Shown here piece by piece: positions 15,149 to 24,820 of a stretch of DNA of 39,867 nt. The notes under the pieces are model-generated. The model searched no databases, was not told the origin of the DNA, and saw only the letters and a list, made by a program, of their open reading frames with translations. The stretch lies in NCBI GenBank assembly GCA_007115975.1, contig SKJJ01000065.1:1-39867 (forward strand). The letters run 5' to 3'. Each line of letters begins with the position of its first letter. Position 1 is the stretch's first letter. This DNA is from Chitinispirillum sp. GTDB taxonomy: Bacteria > Fibrobacterota > Chitinivibrionia > Chitinivibrionales > Chitinispirillaceae. The position numbers and the translations under genes were made by a program.

Positions 15149-16786
15149 ATGGCACGTCGAGTATTAACCTCTTTTTTGTTGGGGCTGGTGTTCTGGAGTT
15201 TTAGTTATGCACAGCATTCCGGCCGTATTGAGAACGTTACCGTCTATCCCGATCGTGCGCAGATAACACGGAAAGTAACGGTGATAATCGAGCCTGGTGA
15301 GCATACGCTTGAAATACCTGATTTACCGGTGCGACTTGATCAGGCAACTCTGAGGGTTTCAGCACAGGGACCAGGGGGCCTGCAGCTGGGCTCTGTACAA
15401 ACCCGGCGGGTACATGGGTCGGATCTTGTTGATAAGAGATCGCAGGAGATTGAGAAAGAACTCTCCGAGCTCAGGGATAAAAAAAGAGAAGTTGAAGTGG
15501 GGAAGGGAGCGTTTATGCTTCAACTTAAGCTTCTTGAATCATTGGCTGAAAAACCCGGTGAAGGAGAGCTGCAACCAGCACAGTGGGGCAGGGCGGTAGA
15601 GGTTTTAGGGGATGGGGCTCAGAAAATCTACTCTTCCATACTCGTAAAGGAGCGCCAGATCAGGGATCTTGATGAAAAGATCAACCTTCTCCAACGTGAA
15701 TTGGCAAGTACCGGAAACCGTCAAAGAGATTTTTTATTTGCTGGTATTTCATACAGTGCTACCCAGCGCGGCAAGGCTGAATTTCAGATTCAATACGTTG
15801 TTCCTCAGGTATCGTGGGCGCCCCGTTATGATTTTCGCCTTGACACAGAAAAAGCAGAACTCGAGCTCATACAGTATGCCCAAATCAGGCAGAATACCGG
15901 AGAGGACTGGGAAAATGTGGTTCTGCGGGTTTCGAGCAGTCGTCCGTCTCTTGGTGGTAAATTACCGGATCTCAATCCATGGTATGTTGATGTAAAGCGT
16001 CCGTTCATTGCGGCACAGCGATCTCGAATGATGATGTTCTCCGATAATGCTGAGGTTTTGGGGGAGGTTGCAGGTGCACGAGGGTATGAGGCTGCAGAAG
16101 AGGTGGCATATCTCAGGGCACAACCTGCTGCACAGCAAACAGCCTTTTTAGAGGCTGGTGATTTTGTGGCAGATTACCGTGTTCCCGGAAACGTTTCTCT
16201 TGCAGGAGATAACAGTAGTAATAGTTTCAGATTAACATCAAGCGTTATGGAAACAGGCATAAGTATAAGAGCGGTTCCACGAATTGAGCCGCTTGCATAC
16301 TTATACACCACCACCGTTTATAATGGTGAGGCGCCCGTACTTCCCGGAGAAGTGACTCTGTATCAGGACGGAGTTATGGTGGGACGAGCAGGGGTTGGAA
16401 GGATCGTAAGTGGAGAGACGTTTTCTCTTGCGTTTGGTGTTGATGAGAGAGTCGAAATTTTGCATGTAAAGGTGAAAGATAAAAGTGGGTTGGAGGGGTT
16501 GATCCGCAGGCATAAACATTCAGAACGCGATTATCTGATTACTGTTAGTAACAGGCACCGACGGCCCGTTGAGATAACGATTATAGACCGGATGCCGGTG
16601 TCAAGGGATGAGCGGATTAGGGTTTCAATTATCGATGAATCTGATGCTCCCACGGTGGAAAACTTGAATAATAAATCGGGTGTGGTGGCTTTTACAGACC
16701 ACTATGAGCCCAATGGAGAAAAGCAAATTCGCTTTGGTTACAGGATAACGTATCCGGATAATCTGGAAGGGATCTCAGGGTGGTAA
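15149..16786 (+). CDS. DUF4139 / mucoidy inhibitor A-like secreted protein
   Basis: 545 residues with a signal peptide ending near SYAQ. An N-terminal DUF4140-type domain (IENVTVYPDRAQITRKVTV, then GEHTLEIPDLP) is followed by a coiled-coil segment (about 90-185, KRSQEIEKELSELRDKKREV). A C-terminal beta-rich DUF4139 domain carries YVVPQVSWAPRYDFRLDT, IRQNTGEDWENVVLRVSSSRP and VEITIIDRMPVSRDERI. This is the MuiA-like family architecture. The role is unknown; the name comes from an effect on mucoidy reported for a homologue. The start is supported by GAGGAG. The gene for RsmA follows 24 nt later. Confidence 0.88.
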   Translation: MARRVLTSFLLGLVFWSFSYAQHSGRIENVTVYPDRAQITRKVTVIIEPGEHTLEIPDLPVRLDQATLRVSAQGPGGLQLGSVQTRRVHGSDLVDKRSQEIEKELSELRDKKREVEVGKGAFMLQLKLLESLAEKPGEGELQPAQWGRAVEVLGDGAQKIYSSILVKERQIRDLDEKINLLQRELASTGNRQRDFLFAGISYSATQRGKAEFQIQYVVPQVSWAPRYDFRLDTEKAELELIQYAQIRQNTGEDWENVVLRVSSSRPSLGGKLPDLNPWYVDVKRPFIAAQRSRMMMFSDNAEVLGEVAGARGYEAAEEVAYLRAQPAAQQTAFLEAGDFVADYRVPGNVSLAGDNSSNSFRLTSSVMETGISIRAVPRIEPLAYLYTTTVYNGEAPVLPGEVTLYQDGVMVGRAGVGRIVSGETFSLAFGVDERVEILHVKVKDKSGLEGLIRRHKHSERDYLITVSNRHRRPVEITIIDRMPVSRDERIRVSIIDESDAPTVENLNNKSGVVAFTDHYEPNGEKQIRFGYRITYPDNLEGISGW

Positions 16787-16810
16787 GAAGAGTTTCAGAA
16801 AAGTGGTCCC

Positions 16811-17593
16811 ATGCGGCCTAAAAAGCATCTTGGTCAGCATTTTCTTACTGCCCCTGCTTATGCGGTGAAGATTGCAGAAGCAATCTCTTTGGGCTCAGGT
16901 GAGCAGGTGCTTGAAATTGGTCCCGGGCATGGGGCTCTTAGTCAACATTTAAAGAGGCGTATTCCCAAGTTTCATTTGGTTGAAGTGGATGAAGATGCAA
17001 TCGGCAGACTCAGGCAGAAACTTGGTGCTGGAGAGTATGTTATTCATTGTGAGGATGTTCTGCAGTTTGATTATGCCAAAGCAGGTTTTCCCGTACATGT
17101 TGTGGGAAATTTGCCTTATAATATAGGGGCATTGATAATCAAAAAGACACTTCTTTACAGTCCGGCAGTTTTAAGCTGTACCTTCATGGTTCAAAAAGAG
17201 GTGGCACAGAGGATAGTATCTGGTCCTCACAGTAAAGCCAACGGTTTTCTGTCTGTTTTTTGTCAGTTTTTCGGAAAGGTAAAGCTTCTGTTTCATGTGC
17301 CTCCGGGAGCTTTTTTCCCTCCGCCCAATGTGGATTCATCGGTATTTCAGGTAATTGTGGATCAGGATGTGGAGCAGAAGTTACCCAGGGATCAATGGCA
17401 AGAATTTTTTAAATTTGTTGATGCCGGTTTTTCGATGCGCCGAAAACAGCTTGCAAAGGTGCTCAGTATGCGATTGGGGATGGCTAAAGATGTTTATGGA
17501 ACAGAGCTTGAAAAGATCGGAGCAGGTGAGGCTGCGCGTGCAGAGGATCTTGATGTGAATTTGTGGCTCGGACTTTTCAGGAGAGTACGGTGA
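16811..17593 (+). CDS. rsmA: 16S rRNA (adenine1518/1519-N6)-dimethyltransferase
   Basis: KsgA/RsmA dimethylates two adjacent adenines in the 3'-terminal hairpin of 16S rRNA during 30S maturation. It begins with KKHLGQHFLTAPAYAVKIA, has motif I VLEIGPGHGALS, the acidic VEVDEDAI, CEDVLQFDY and the catalytic NLPYNIG motif. PPGAFFPPPNVDSSVF is the conserved RsmA loop. The 260-residue length is normal. The stop overlaps the GTG start of the next gene, an outer-membrane protein, so the housekeeping enzyme is translationally coupled to an envelope gene. Confidence 0.97.
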   Translation: MRPKKHLGQHFLTAPAYAVKIAEAISLGSGEQVLEIGPGHGALSQHLKRRIPKFHLVEVDEDAIGRLRQKLGAGEYVIHCEDVLQFDYAKAGFPVHVVGNLPYNIGALIIKKTLLYSPAVLSCTFMVQKEVAQRIVSGPHSKANGFLSVFCQFFGKVKLLFHVPPGAFFPPPNVDSSVFQVIVDQDVEQKLPRDQWQEFFKFVDAGFSMRRKQLAKVLSMRLGMAKDVYGTELEKIGAGEAARAEDLDVNLWLGLFRRVR

Positions 17594-19536
17594 TACAGCG
17601 GTGGTCATTGGTGTTGATCTGTTTATCGTTGCTTTGCGGAACACCGGAATCGTGGCCCCTTGAACTGAGTGTGCCAAATTCGGGGCCCTCCCCTGATGGG
17701 CCATCGCTCCTTTACTTTTCAAGTGAGAAGAGTTGTGAAAAAGCTTTTCGCAGCACCGATTATTTTTTATGGACACCCGTTACCAAAGAAGATCTGGATT
17801 TTGAACAGAGTTTCTATTATGAGGTGTATAAGGACCGGTACGATATAAGCCGTCAATATATCGATATGTCCGGGAGTATAGAAAAAACAGTACGCAAAGA
17901 TGCTTTAAATCTTGGTGTTGACTGGACTCCGGCGATGAATGCTTTCAGGGGCAGAGCTGCCGGAGGGTTGTTGTTGACCACCGATATTGGTCCCAATGCA
18001 AGAGTTGAATATCGTGGGGTACCGCTTTATATAAGAAGCGGAATATCCGCACAGAGTCGAGCAGACACCCTATACACTGGATCTCCTCTATTTTCCGAGA
18101 CTATAAATGACCCCGGATTTTACGGCACGTTTCAGTTGGGTGATTATAAGAATCCATTTATGGACTATCCTGTTTACATTGAGGGTCGGGGGTTTGTCCG
18201 ATCGATCGATGGGACCGGGATGGCTGTTTTAACCGGCTCTGCTTTGACGGCACTTGAACTTGGCAGTGGTGATAGTGTACTGTTTTTTTACGGTGACACA
18301 CTTTTTAACGGTAAAGAGGGGTATATCGGAGAGAGTGCAGAGGGCGTATCTTTGATAAACACACCATGGAAAATTGAGCGAAACACCCGTTTTACCGCAG
18401 GGCTGCGAATGGAAGAGCGGATGGCCCTCTCTTCAGCTTTTTGGTACTCCCTTGGAAGAAATGCTCTCAAGTATCCTTCCGATAATCGTATGTGGGATGG
18501 AAGTGTGAGAAGAAGCAGTATTGGAACACAGGTTCATACCGATACGGCAATGAATTTTGGTGCGTCGGTACATTTTGGCATTGAATGGAGAGAGTATGAA
18601 AGACGCAGAAGTGCTGCAAATACAGATGCTCTGGACAAGTCAATTATGACCGATTATAATCCTAACTTGAATGTGTCTGCTTTTATTGCGTTTCCATTTA
18701 AGATAAAAACCCGTTATGATTACAACGTATCCAGAACACTGACTGAATACCCTCAGATAAACAAAGAAAACACTCTCACTAATGATCGTGATCGTTTGAC
18801 AAGTTCTCATCGACTCACATTTACTGCAGGGCAATGGAGCAGATTTGATGCCGAAATCTATGGGGAGTCAACTCACTATACCCTTCAATATCTCCAGAGT
18901 CATCAAAGTAGCCGCAATCGCTCTGATGAAGGGCAGAGGGTGGGGTTGCTCGTGAGTATCAAACCTTTGCCAGTACTTGAGCTAAAGGAATATGCGGCAG
19001 CAGAGGCGAAGAGAAGTGATTATCATTTCAGGGAATTTTACACAGAACCACAGTTTACTCCGCCATGGTATTCAAGGGCATTGTCTTCTGCGACAACTGT
19101 CAGATGGCAGTTGTCTGAAAGGTATAATTTTAAGGTGGGGTGGGATAAGCGGTACAGTGATTATGGACATTGGTATGGGCAAGAGTATATGGTTGAAGAG
19201 CTGAGGGTGGACAGTACACTCAGAACCGATTATTATGCTATTGTTGGTAAATCAATGCTGCACTCAATCGATATGTCTGTTAACTATGAAAAAGAGCGGT
19301 TTAATGCTCAATTGGGAACAAAGGCAATTGAAATTCATGACAAAATATGGGACCGTGTGTATGGGACTGGTAAAAAAGGGGTGATTGTTGAGCCATATAT
19401 GGAAACAGCGGCAATGATAAAAGATACGTTTGGGATCATGCTGCATCTCAGTAATACACTGGTTATAGGGCAAACCGGTTTTCTTGGGGAATCGGGTGTG
19501 TGGGATTTCAAAATTATGATTACAGGGGGGTTTTGA
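17590..19536 (+). CDS. Outer-membrane beta-barrel protein of unknown family
   Basis: 648 residues starting at GTG 17590, with AGGAG six bases upstream and a 4-nt overlap (GTGA) with rsmA. The first residues (VIQRWSLVLICLSLLCGTPES) form a signal peptide. The body is rich in alternating polar/hydrophobic strands with many Tyr, Arg and Asp, and it ends MITGGF with a terminal Phe, as outer-membrane barrels do. I recognise no named family. The N-terminal third (about 30-200) lacks clear strands and may be a periplasmic domain. It is followed immediately (TGATG) by a lipoprotein gene. Confidence 0.75.
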   Translation: MIQRWSLVLICLSLLCGTPESWPLELSVPNSGPSPDGPSLLYFSSEKSCEKAFRSTDYFLWTPVTKEDLDFEQSFYYEVYKDRYDISRQYIDMSGSIEKTVRKDALNLGVDWTPAMNAFRGRAAGGLLLTTDIGPNARVEYRGVPLYIRSGISAQSRADTLYTGSPLFSETINDPGFYGTFQLGDYKNPFMDYPVYIEGRGFVRSIDGTGMAVLTGSALTALELGSGDSVLFFYGDTLFNGKEGYIGESAEGVSLINTPWKIERNTRFTAGLRMEERMALSSAFWYSLGRNALKYPSDNRMWDGSVRRSSIGTQVHTDTAMNFGASVHFGIEWREYERRRSAANTDALDKSIMTDYNPNLNVSAFIAFPFKIKTRYDYNVSRTLTEYPQINKENTLTNDRDRLTSSHRLTFTAGQWSRFDAEIYGESTHYTLQYLQSHQSSRNRSDEGQRVGLLVSIKPLPVLELKEYAAAEAKRSDYHFREFYTEPQFTPPWYSRALSSATTVRWQLSERYNFKVGWDKRYSDYGHWYGQEYMVEELRVDSTLRTDYYAIVGKSMLHSIDMSVNYEKERFNAQLGTKAIEIHDKIWDRVYGTGKKGVIVEPYMETAAMIKDTFGIMLHLSNTLVIGQTGFLGESGVWDFKIMITGGF

Positions 19537-20012
19537 TGAAGCCTTTCTATCTGATAGTTGTAGCAGTCATTGTTGCCGGATGCAATATGTTTAGTCTCAT
19601 TGATGCGCCCTATCCTGAGACTCGTAAGCAAACCATTTCCGAGGACCCTTTTAACCTGAGTCAGATACTCGCCGGAAGTGGGGAACAGCTGAAAACAGAT
19701 AATTATGAGGAGCTGTTTTCAGATAATATGGAGTTCGAGTCTTCAGCGTTTTCTGTTGTCTACAGAAAAGAGCGGTTTCTTGAGGTTCTGGAACGTCTTT
19801 CTCTTGCGACATTTCATGTGGAGTGGAGTGGAGGGGAGATTCGGGATCGAGGAGATGTTCTTGTGCTTTCCGGGGTTGAATACAGAGTGTATTTTGATGG
19901 AATGGTGCACTATTCGGGAGAGGCTGAATTCAGGATTTTGAAAGGTCTTAATTGGAACGTCGAGTATTGGAAAGATATCCCTGATGATGAAAGCAATCCG
20001 TTTATTAACTGA
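19536..20012 (+). CDS. Small lipoprotein (first of two)
   Basis: 158 residues. The start ATG 19536 shares a base with the barrel stop (TGATG). Residues 1-17 form a lipoprotein signal with lipobox VAGC, so the mature protein would be lipidated on Cys17. The mature part contains YEELFSDNMEFESSAFSVVYRKERFLEVL and later FRILKGLNWNVEYWKDIPD, a layout like small SnoaL/NTF2-type folds (a helical start, then strands). That fold guess is weak. It is probably a partner of the upstream barrel. Confidence 0.7.
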   Translation: MKPFYLIVVAVIVAGCNMFSLIDAPYPETRKQTISEDPFNLSQILAGSGEQLKTDNYEELFSDNMEFESSAFSVVYRKERFLEVLERLSLATFHVEWSGGEIRDRGDVLVLSGVEYRVYFDGMVHYSGEAEFRILKGLNWNVEYWKDIPDDESNPFIN

Positions 20013-20631
20013 CAGTATTCCTTTGAGGTGGAAATACCCCGGGGTATTGTGTGCACTGTTGTTTTTAACAGTCGTGTCCTGTGACCTGTTGTTTTTCCCC
20101 CCATCCGGCGAACCCCGGTCCGGTCCAAAGCTGCGTACGACTCCTCAGGGAGTAATTGATCAGTTGATGAGGGCGTATACGGAAAAAAGAATAGATCTGT
20201 TTGAGGATTTGCTTGCGAGAAATAGCTCGTTTCGATTTTATGTATCTCCCAGTTTTGCTGTAGAGTATTCGACCAGATCGAATGTAACCTATGAGCCTGA
20301 GATTTTACAGTATCATTTCGTAGATGGTTTGAATTACTATTATTGGGGACATGCTGAAGAAGTGGCGCGTCATCGAAATCTTTTTGCTCACGCAGACAGA
20401 ATAGAATTTCCGGAACCAATTATTTATGATAATCTTGTGTATACTGTAACTTCAGAGCACGATACGACAAATGTAGAGGTGCTGGTTACTACAGGAGAGT
20501 TGCGGGTTCATCTGCCAGATCAGAGGATTTTCTCAATTGATATCGAGCGGCAGGTGTTTTTTCTGGAAAGAGACGACGATGATCTCTGGGTAATTCGCGA
20601 CTGGTTTGATCTTGATTTAACTCCAAACTAA
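19984..20631 (+). CDS. Small lipoprotein (second of two)
   Basis: About 215 residues from ATG 19984, overlapping the previous lipoprotein by 29 nt. A hydrophobic stretch with lipobox-like LTVVSC (Cys at about residue 33) predicts lipidation. The N-terminus before it is long, and a later TTG near 20027 (LRWKYPGVL) would give a more ordinary signal peptide. The mature region (VIDQLMRAYTEKRIDLFEDLLARNSSFRFY ... LWVIRDWFDLDL) mirrors the first lipoprotein: helix, FxDLL or LFSDN, then strands ending with a Trp-rich strand. The two look like divergent paralogues of an NTF2-like fold (inference). Confidence 0.7.
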   Translation: MMKAIRLLTDSIPLRWKYPGVLCALLFLTVVSCDLLFFPPSGEPRSGPKLRTTPQGVIDQLMRAYTEKRIDLFEDLLARNSSFRFYVSPSFAVEYSTRSNVTYEPEILQYHFVDGLNYYYWGHAEEVARHRNLFAHADRIEFPEPIIYDNLVYTVTSEHDTTNVEVLVTTGELRVHLPDQRIFSIDIERQVFFLERDDDDLWVIRDWFDLDLTPN

Positions 20632-20644
20632 CCCTCCCCCTTTT

Positions 20645-22228
20645 TCAGATATCAGATTTCTCCACATCCTCAATTGAATTGGAGTTTTTTACCCTGGCAA
20701 TGAGGTCAATCAAGATATCTACTACTATTTTTGTTCTGCCCGGCAGGGCGACTCTTGTGCTTTTAAGTATCTCGATATCTTCAGGGTAGAATGACCCCAA
20801 TGAAAAAGAACAGGCAAGATAGGTAATAAGGCCTGCTGATGCAGATGCAATGAACCCCAGAACTGAGGCATCTTTCTCAAGGGTGAGAATCATAACAATA
20901 CTCATAATTATGGTTGAAAACAGAATTTTAAAAAGCGGTACAAAAGGGTAGTGAAGTTTCATTGATCTACAGGTATAAATGAGGCCGCCGGTTGTGCCCA
21001 AAAAGGCTATAGTTCCATACGACAAGGCTGCTCCAATTGCACCATACGGCCTTATGAGCCAGAAATTCATTGCAATATTTATCACTGCAAGCACAGCACC
21101 GTATTTATAGATGAAAGACTGCTTTTCGTATCCGTAAAGAACTGCTGAGCCCGGTTGCGAAAGGCTGCATATCGCAGAAACGACAAAGATTATCTGTAAA
21201 ACACGTTGAGCTCCCAGGTATTCGATGCCATAGAGGTATTTTATGATTTCAAATGAAAGAATGGCACCAGCTGCCCCGATGGGAAAAGAGACGAATGCCA
21301 GATATCTCGTTGAGAGGTGAAACAGCTTTTTCATCTTTTTGTTATTTTTGCTTCCGGAGTAGTTGGACATTGCAGGAAAGAGTATTTTCCAGAATGTGTT
21401 TGGCAGGATGGTAACAAACTTACGGGCCAGATTGAATCCGAGGTTGTAAAAGCCAAGTTCTATGGAGCTGCTGTAACGGCCGAGGAAAAAGTTTTCGCTT
21501 TTATCCCATACAACTTTATCGCACAAGGAAATCAGCAGTATGCTTCTGTTGTACTTGTGAATTCTGGTTTTAATCTCTTTGGATAAGGGGGCAATTCCGC
21601 CTTTGAAGACGCCTTCATGCCTAAGTACGAAAAAGTAGAAAATGGTATTGATAAAGGAAAATATGAGCATGACTGTCATAAGGCCGGGTAACCCTCTGCC
21701 GGTGTAGAGTACAAAGGCTTTGGCTGCAAATGCAAGTGGGGTAATCACAATATTTGAAATGGTAAAATATTCAAATTTCTGTAATCCCTCGATGGTGGCA
21801 GAAAATATGGCGGTGAGTAATCCCGGAACTATTCCTATAAAGGCAAGTAAAAAGAAAACTGATTCATTTGGTGAGAAGAAAAAACTTGCTATGCTGGTTC
21901 TGAAAAACAGGAGTATTGCCGTTAGAGGAATAGAAATAGCCAGCTCTACCTTTATTACAAATAATATTAGTGGGAGACAGTTTTTTGTCTCATCTCTTCC
22001 CTTGAACTCGGCAATGAATTTGGTCATTGCGTGAATTAGTCCCATGCCCAAAATCCAGACGAACGTGCTGGTGACCCACAAAATAAGGCTGAATATTCCG
22101 TAATTTGACGGACCGAGCTGCCGGGCTACCCAGATTGATATTACCCATGCTCCAAGCATCAGTACCGTATTGTTCAAGAGAACCATTACGGAATTCTTTA
22201 TCAGTCTTGACCCTTCCTGCGAGCTCAA
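20645..22228 (-). CDS. Polysaccharide flippase (Wzx/MOP superfamily)
   Basis: 527 residues with about 12-14 hydrophobic segments and the N-terminal layout NSVMVLLNNTVLMLGAWVISIWVARQLGPSNYG that marks oligosaccharide flippases of the MATE/MOP group. It should move lipid-linked sugar units across the inner membrane. The start is TTG 22228, overlapping the upstream glycosyltransferase stop (TTGA) and preceded by AAAGGAG, so the TTG is convincing. The C-terminal tail (about 480-527) is soluble. It is the last gene of a unit with two GT4 enzymes and converges on the lipoprotein gene. Confidence 0.92.
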   Translation of the reverse strand: MSSQEGSRLIKNSVMVLLNNTVLMLGAWVISIWVARQLGPSNYGIFSLILWVTSTFVWILGMGLIHAMTKFIAEFKGRDETKNCLPLILFVIKVELAISIPLTAILLFFRTSIASFFFSPNESVFFLLAFIGIVPGLLTAIFSATIEGLQKFEYFTISNIVITPLAFAAKAFVLYTGRGLPGLMTVMLIFSFINTIFYFFVLRHEGVFKGGIAPLSKEIKTRIHKYNRSILLISLCDKVVWDKSENFFLGRYSSSIELGFYNLGFNLARKFVTILPNTFWKILFPAMSNYSGSKNNKKMKKLFHLSTRYLAFVSFPIGAAGAILSFEIIKYLYGIEYLGAQRVLQIIFVVSAICSLSQPGSAVLYGYEKQSFIYKYGAVLAVINIAMNFWLIRPYGAIGAALSYGTIAFLGTTGGLIYTCRSMKLHYPFVPLFKILFSTIIMSIVMILTLEKDASVLGFIASASAGLITYLACSFSLGSFYPEDIEILKSTRVALPGRTKIVVDILIDLIARVKNSNSIEDVEKSDI

Positions 22229-23439
22229 TTGCCGCTCCTTTGAATTGTCTGATAAAAGTTTAGTGCCTTTTGATAGATGACATTACTGTCAAAGCAGGTG
22301 TTTACTTTTATGCGGGCATTTTTTCCTAATTTCTTCACTAATTCACAGTCTTGCAGAAGCCTGGTCATTTGAGAAACTAACGATGGCACATCACCGGTTT
22401 TAAAAAGCAGTCCGTTTTGCTGATTATCGACCATTTCCGGATACCCTCCGCAATCAGAGGCACATACTGCGATTCCCGAAGCCATGGCTTCAAGACAGGT
22501 ATATGGAAAATTTTCCCATAATGAGGGAAAAAAGGCAACAGAAGAATTCTGTAAGAATGAGGAGATCTCATTTTGAGGTACACCTTTAATCCAGGTTACT
22601 TTATGGGCGATCCCTAAGTCTTCTATCAGCCTGGCTATGCACTCTTCATAGCTTGTTCCATCTGATAATATCCCAAAGGGGCGGCCAATCAAGAGCAGGG
22701 GAGGTGCATGGCATGATTCGGATAGTCTGGCATAAGCATCTAGCAGTAGATGTGTTCCTTTGCGGTATTCTATTCTTCCGGTGTAAATCCATTGCTTTGC
22801 TTTAAGGTTTGGGTTGAGGGAAAAATTCTCTATGGGAATTGGGTTTGGATAGACAGCAATGTTTTCAAGGTTCCACTCTTTTTTCAGTAGATTGGCAAGA
22901 GCATGGGATGGAGAGGATGTGATGCGTGAATTTTTAACCGTGATTTTTTCGAGTTGAGTTAATATAAGGCGGTCGAAAGGGTGCTCGTCGAGCCTGTCCA
23001 GTTTTCTGATCATTGACCATGGAGTGTGAAGCCGGACTGCAGATGGTAATCTACTCCTGGAAAAATAGTATCCTTCAGCGCCACATTCAGGATATTCTAT
23101 AATGTCAAAATCAGGGGATTTTAAAAAAACCTCATAACGGGTCCAGGCGCTTTTTGCCCATGCTATACGGTTAAGAGTGTTTGGGATTGTTTTGTAGCAC
23201 AGTTTTCTCAAGGGGTAAAAGATCCGTTGTTTTGGTAAAGAGTAGGGGAGTATCGGAATTCTGTGTACTTCAACACCGTTTTGAATAGTTATCGTTGATT
23301 GGCCTGTAACTGATCGGCTGATTACAAAGACATTGTGCCCGTTAAGTGCCAATGTTTCAGCTATAAATCTGCAGTATGTTCCGATACCACCGTAGCCGGT
23401 TTCGGGGGGGTACTCACTTGAGATAAAGAGAATGCGCAT
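22225..23439 (-). CDS. Glycosyltransferase family 4
   Basis: 404 residues, two Rossmann halves. The N-terminal RILFISSEYPPETGYGGIGTYCRFIAE is the acceptor-side GT4 motif. The C-terminal half carries WIYTGRIEYRKGTHLLLDAY, LLLIGRPFG and the E-x7-E region WENFPYTCLEAMASG for nucleotide-sugar binding. Sugar specificity cannot be told. The ATG at 23439 begins directly after the TAA of the preceding gene; the stop overlaps the flippase start. Confidence 0.94.
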   Translation of the reverse strand: MRILFISSEYPPETGYGGIGTYCRFIAETLALNGHNVFVISRSVTGQSTITIQNGVEVHRIPILPYSLPKQRIFYPLRKLCYKTIPNTLNRIAWAKSAWTRYEVFLKSPDFDIIEYPECGAEGYYFSRSRLPSAVRLHTPWSMIRKLDRLDEHPFDRLILTQLEKITVKNSRITSSPSHALANLLKKEWNLENIAVYPNPIPIENFSLNPNLKAKQWIYTGRIEYRKGTHLLLDAYARLSESCHAPPLLLIGRPFGILSDGTSYEECIARLIEDLGIAHKVTWIKGVPQNEISSFLQNSSVAFFPSLWENFPYTCLEAMASGIAVCASDCGGYPEMVDNQQNGLLFKTGDVPSLVSQMTRLLQDCELVKKLGKNARIKVNTCFDSNVIYQKALNFYQTIQRSGN

Positions 23440-24645
23440 TTAGTTTTTTCTTGACCTTGTGTTGATAGATTGAAAGAGTTTGGTGTAATCACCAACGATG
23501 CTATCGGGTGAGTGTTGTTCTTTTACATAGGTAAAGGCATTTTTACCCAGCCTGCAGGCGAGTGCTTCGTCGGAAACGATTCGTTTGATATGGTCTACAA
23601 TTTTCAGGGGTGAAGACAGGGGGAATAGCAGTCCGTTCTCTTCATGTGTAATAAAATCAGCAATACCAGTTGCATCGGATCCGATTATCGCCAGCCCTGC
23701 AGCCATTGCTTCAAGAAGGGTGTTTGGACAATTATCAAACAGTGAGGGTACAATGAGAGCATACGATTCTTTGTAAAGGGAGTAAAGAAGGTCTCTTTTT
23801 AAATGGCCGCAAAAAGTCACTCTCTGGTTTTCTTCTGGTGTAAGTATCCTCTCTATTTCCTTCTGATAATTACAATTCCCCCCGCAGTCTGTTTGGCCTG
23901 CAAATGTCATTTGTATTCTGGAATCACATTCCAGAATTTTTTTGATTGACTCTAAGATAATGCCCGCACCTTTTCGGTGTTCGAGGCGTCCGGCAAAAAG
24001 CAGGTTACGGTTTTCGGTGTCTCTTAGTGGTTTTGGATTTTCCAGAATTGTGGTGTCAACCGGTGTTTTTATTGTTGTGATTTCGGCCCGTAAGGGAGAA
24101 TATCTTTTGGATAGCCATGGAATAATAGAGGGCATGAAACACACATAGCCAGATGCTCTTGTTATGGCTTTGGCTTCAAACAGATATTGTTTACGCCGTG
24201 TTGCCGTTATAGCAACCTGATTTATCTGGTCAACCATTTGTGATGGCATGCAAAAAATAGTTACTACAGTGAAAGGCAAAGGGGCGTGCATCTGGTGTGC
24301 CATTCCACCGTAGTCTGGTATAAGCGCAGTATCAAGTTTTTCATCACGGTCTATTTGTAATAAGATTTCACGCAGATGTCTTGAGTGTCCACGTTCCCAT
24401 ACCATAGCACCATTTCTGAACAACCGATCTAGATGTTTAATTGGTGAACTGGAAGGTTTAAATTCGTAGTATTGTATTTGAATTGAGGAACAAAGGGTGT
24501 CAGGAACAGTACCTTCCCGCAGCAGTAAATGTACTCTATGTCCACACTTTGCAAACGCATTGGCCAAAGTGTAATTCAAACTGGCAATTCCCCCATGGGC
24601 ACCATTTGTCTGAGGGTGTTCAGAATTGATAAGGGCGATGTTCAT
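23440..24645 (-). CDS. Glycosyltransferase family 4
   Basis: About 401 residues from ATG 24645 (MNIALINSEHPQTNGAHGG, the GT4 glycine-rich start). The C-terminal half has LLFAGRLEHRKGAGIILESI, VTFCGHL and the E-x7-E-like FDNCPNTLLEAMAAGLAIIGSD, in which the first acidic residue is Asp. The frame is open a few codons further (to 24669). Together with its neighbour it probably extends a lipid-linked glycan that the flippase exports. Donor and acceptor are unknown. Confidence 0.93.
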   Translation of the reverse strand: MNIALINSEHPQTNGAHGGIASLNYTLANAFAKCGHRVHLLLREGTVPDTLCSSIQIQYYEFKPSSSPIKHLDRLFRNGAMVWERGHSRHLREILLQIDRDEKLDTALIPDYGGMAHQMHAPLPFTVVTIFCMPSQMVDQINQVAITATRRKQYLFEAKAITRASGYVCFMPSIIPWLSKRYSPLRAEITTIKTPVDTTILENPKPLRDTENRNLLFAGRLEHRKGAGIILESIKKILECDSRIQMTFAGQTDCGGNCNYQKEIERILTPEENQRVTFCGHLKRDLLYSLYKESYALIVPSLFDNCPNTLLEAMAAGLAIIGSDATGIADFITHEENGLLFPLSSPLKIVDHIKRIVSDEALACRLGKNAFTYVKEQHSPDSIVGDYTKLFQSINTRSRKN

Positions 24646-24820
24646 GTTTATTAAGTTTCTCAGTAACATTCACTATAAGTGACCATACTAAGATTATAAA
24701 TTGAAACGCAAAGAAGTACCATGCTTTTTTGTATGAAAAAAGGGATGAACAGGTGTTGTGGCGAGGGTTATACTTACTTGATGACATTTTGACACATCCG
24801 GTCATTTTTGTGCGCTCTGT

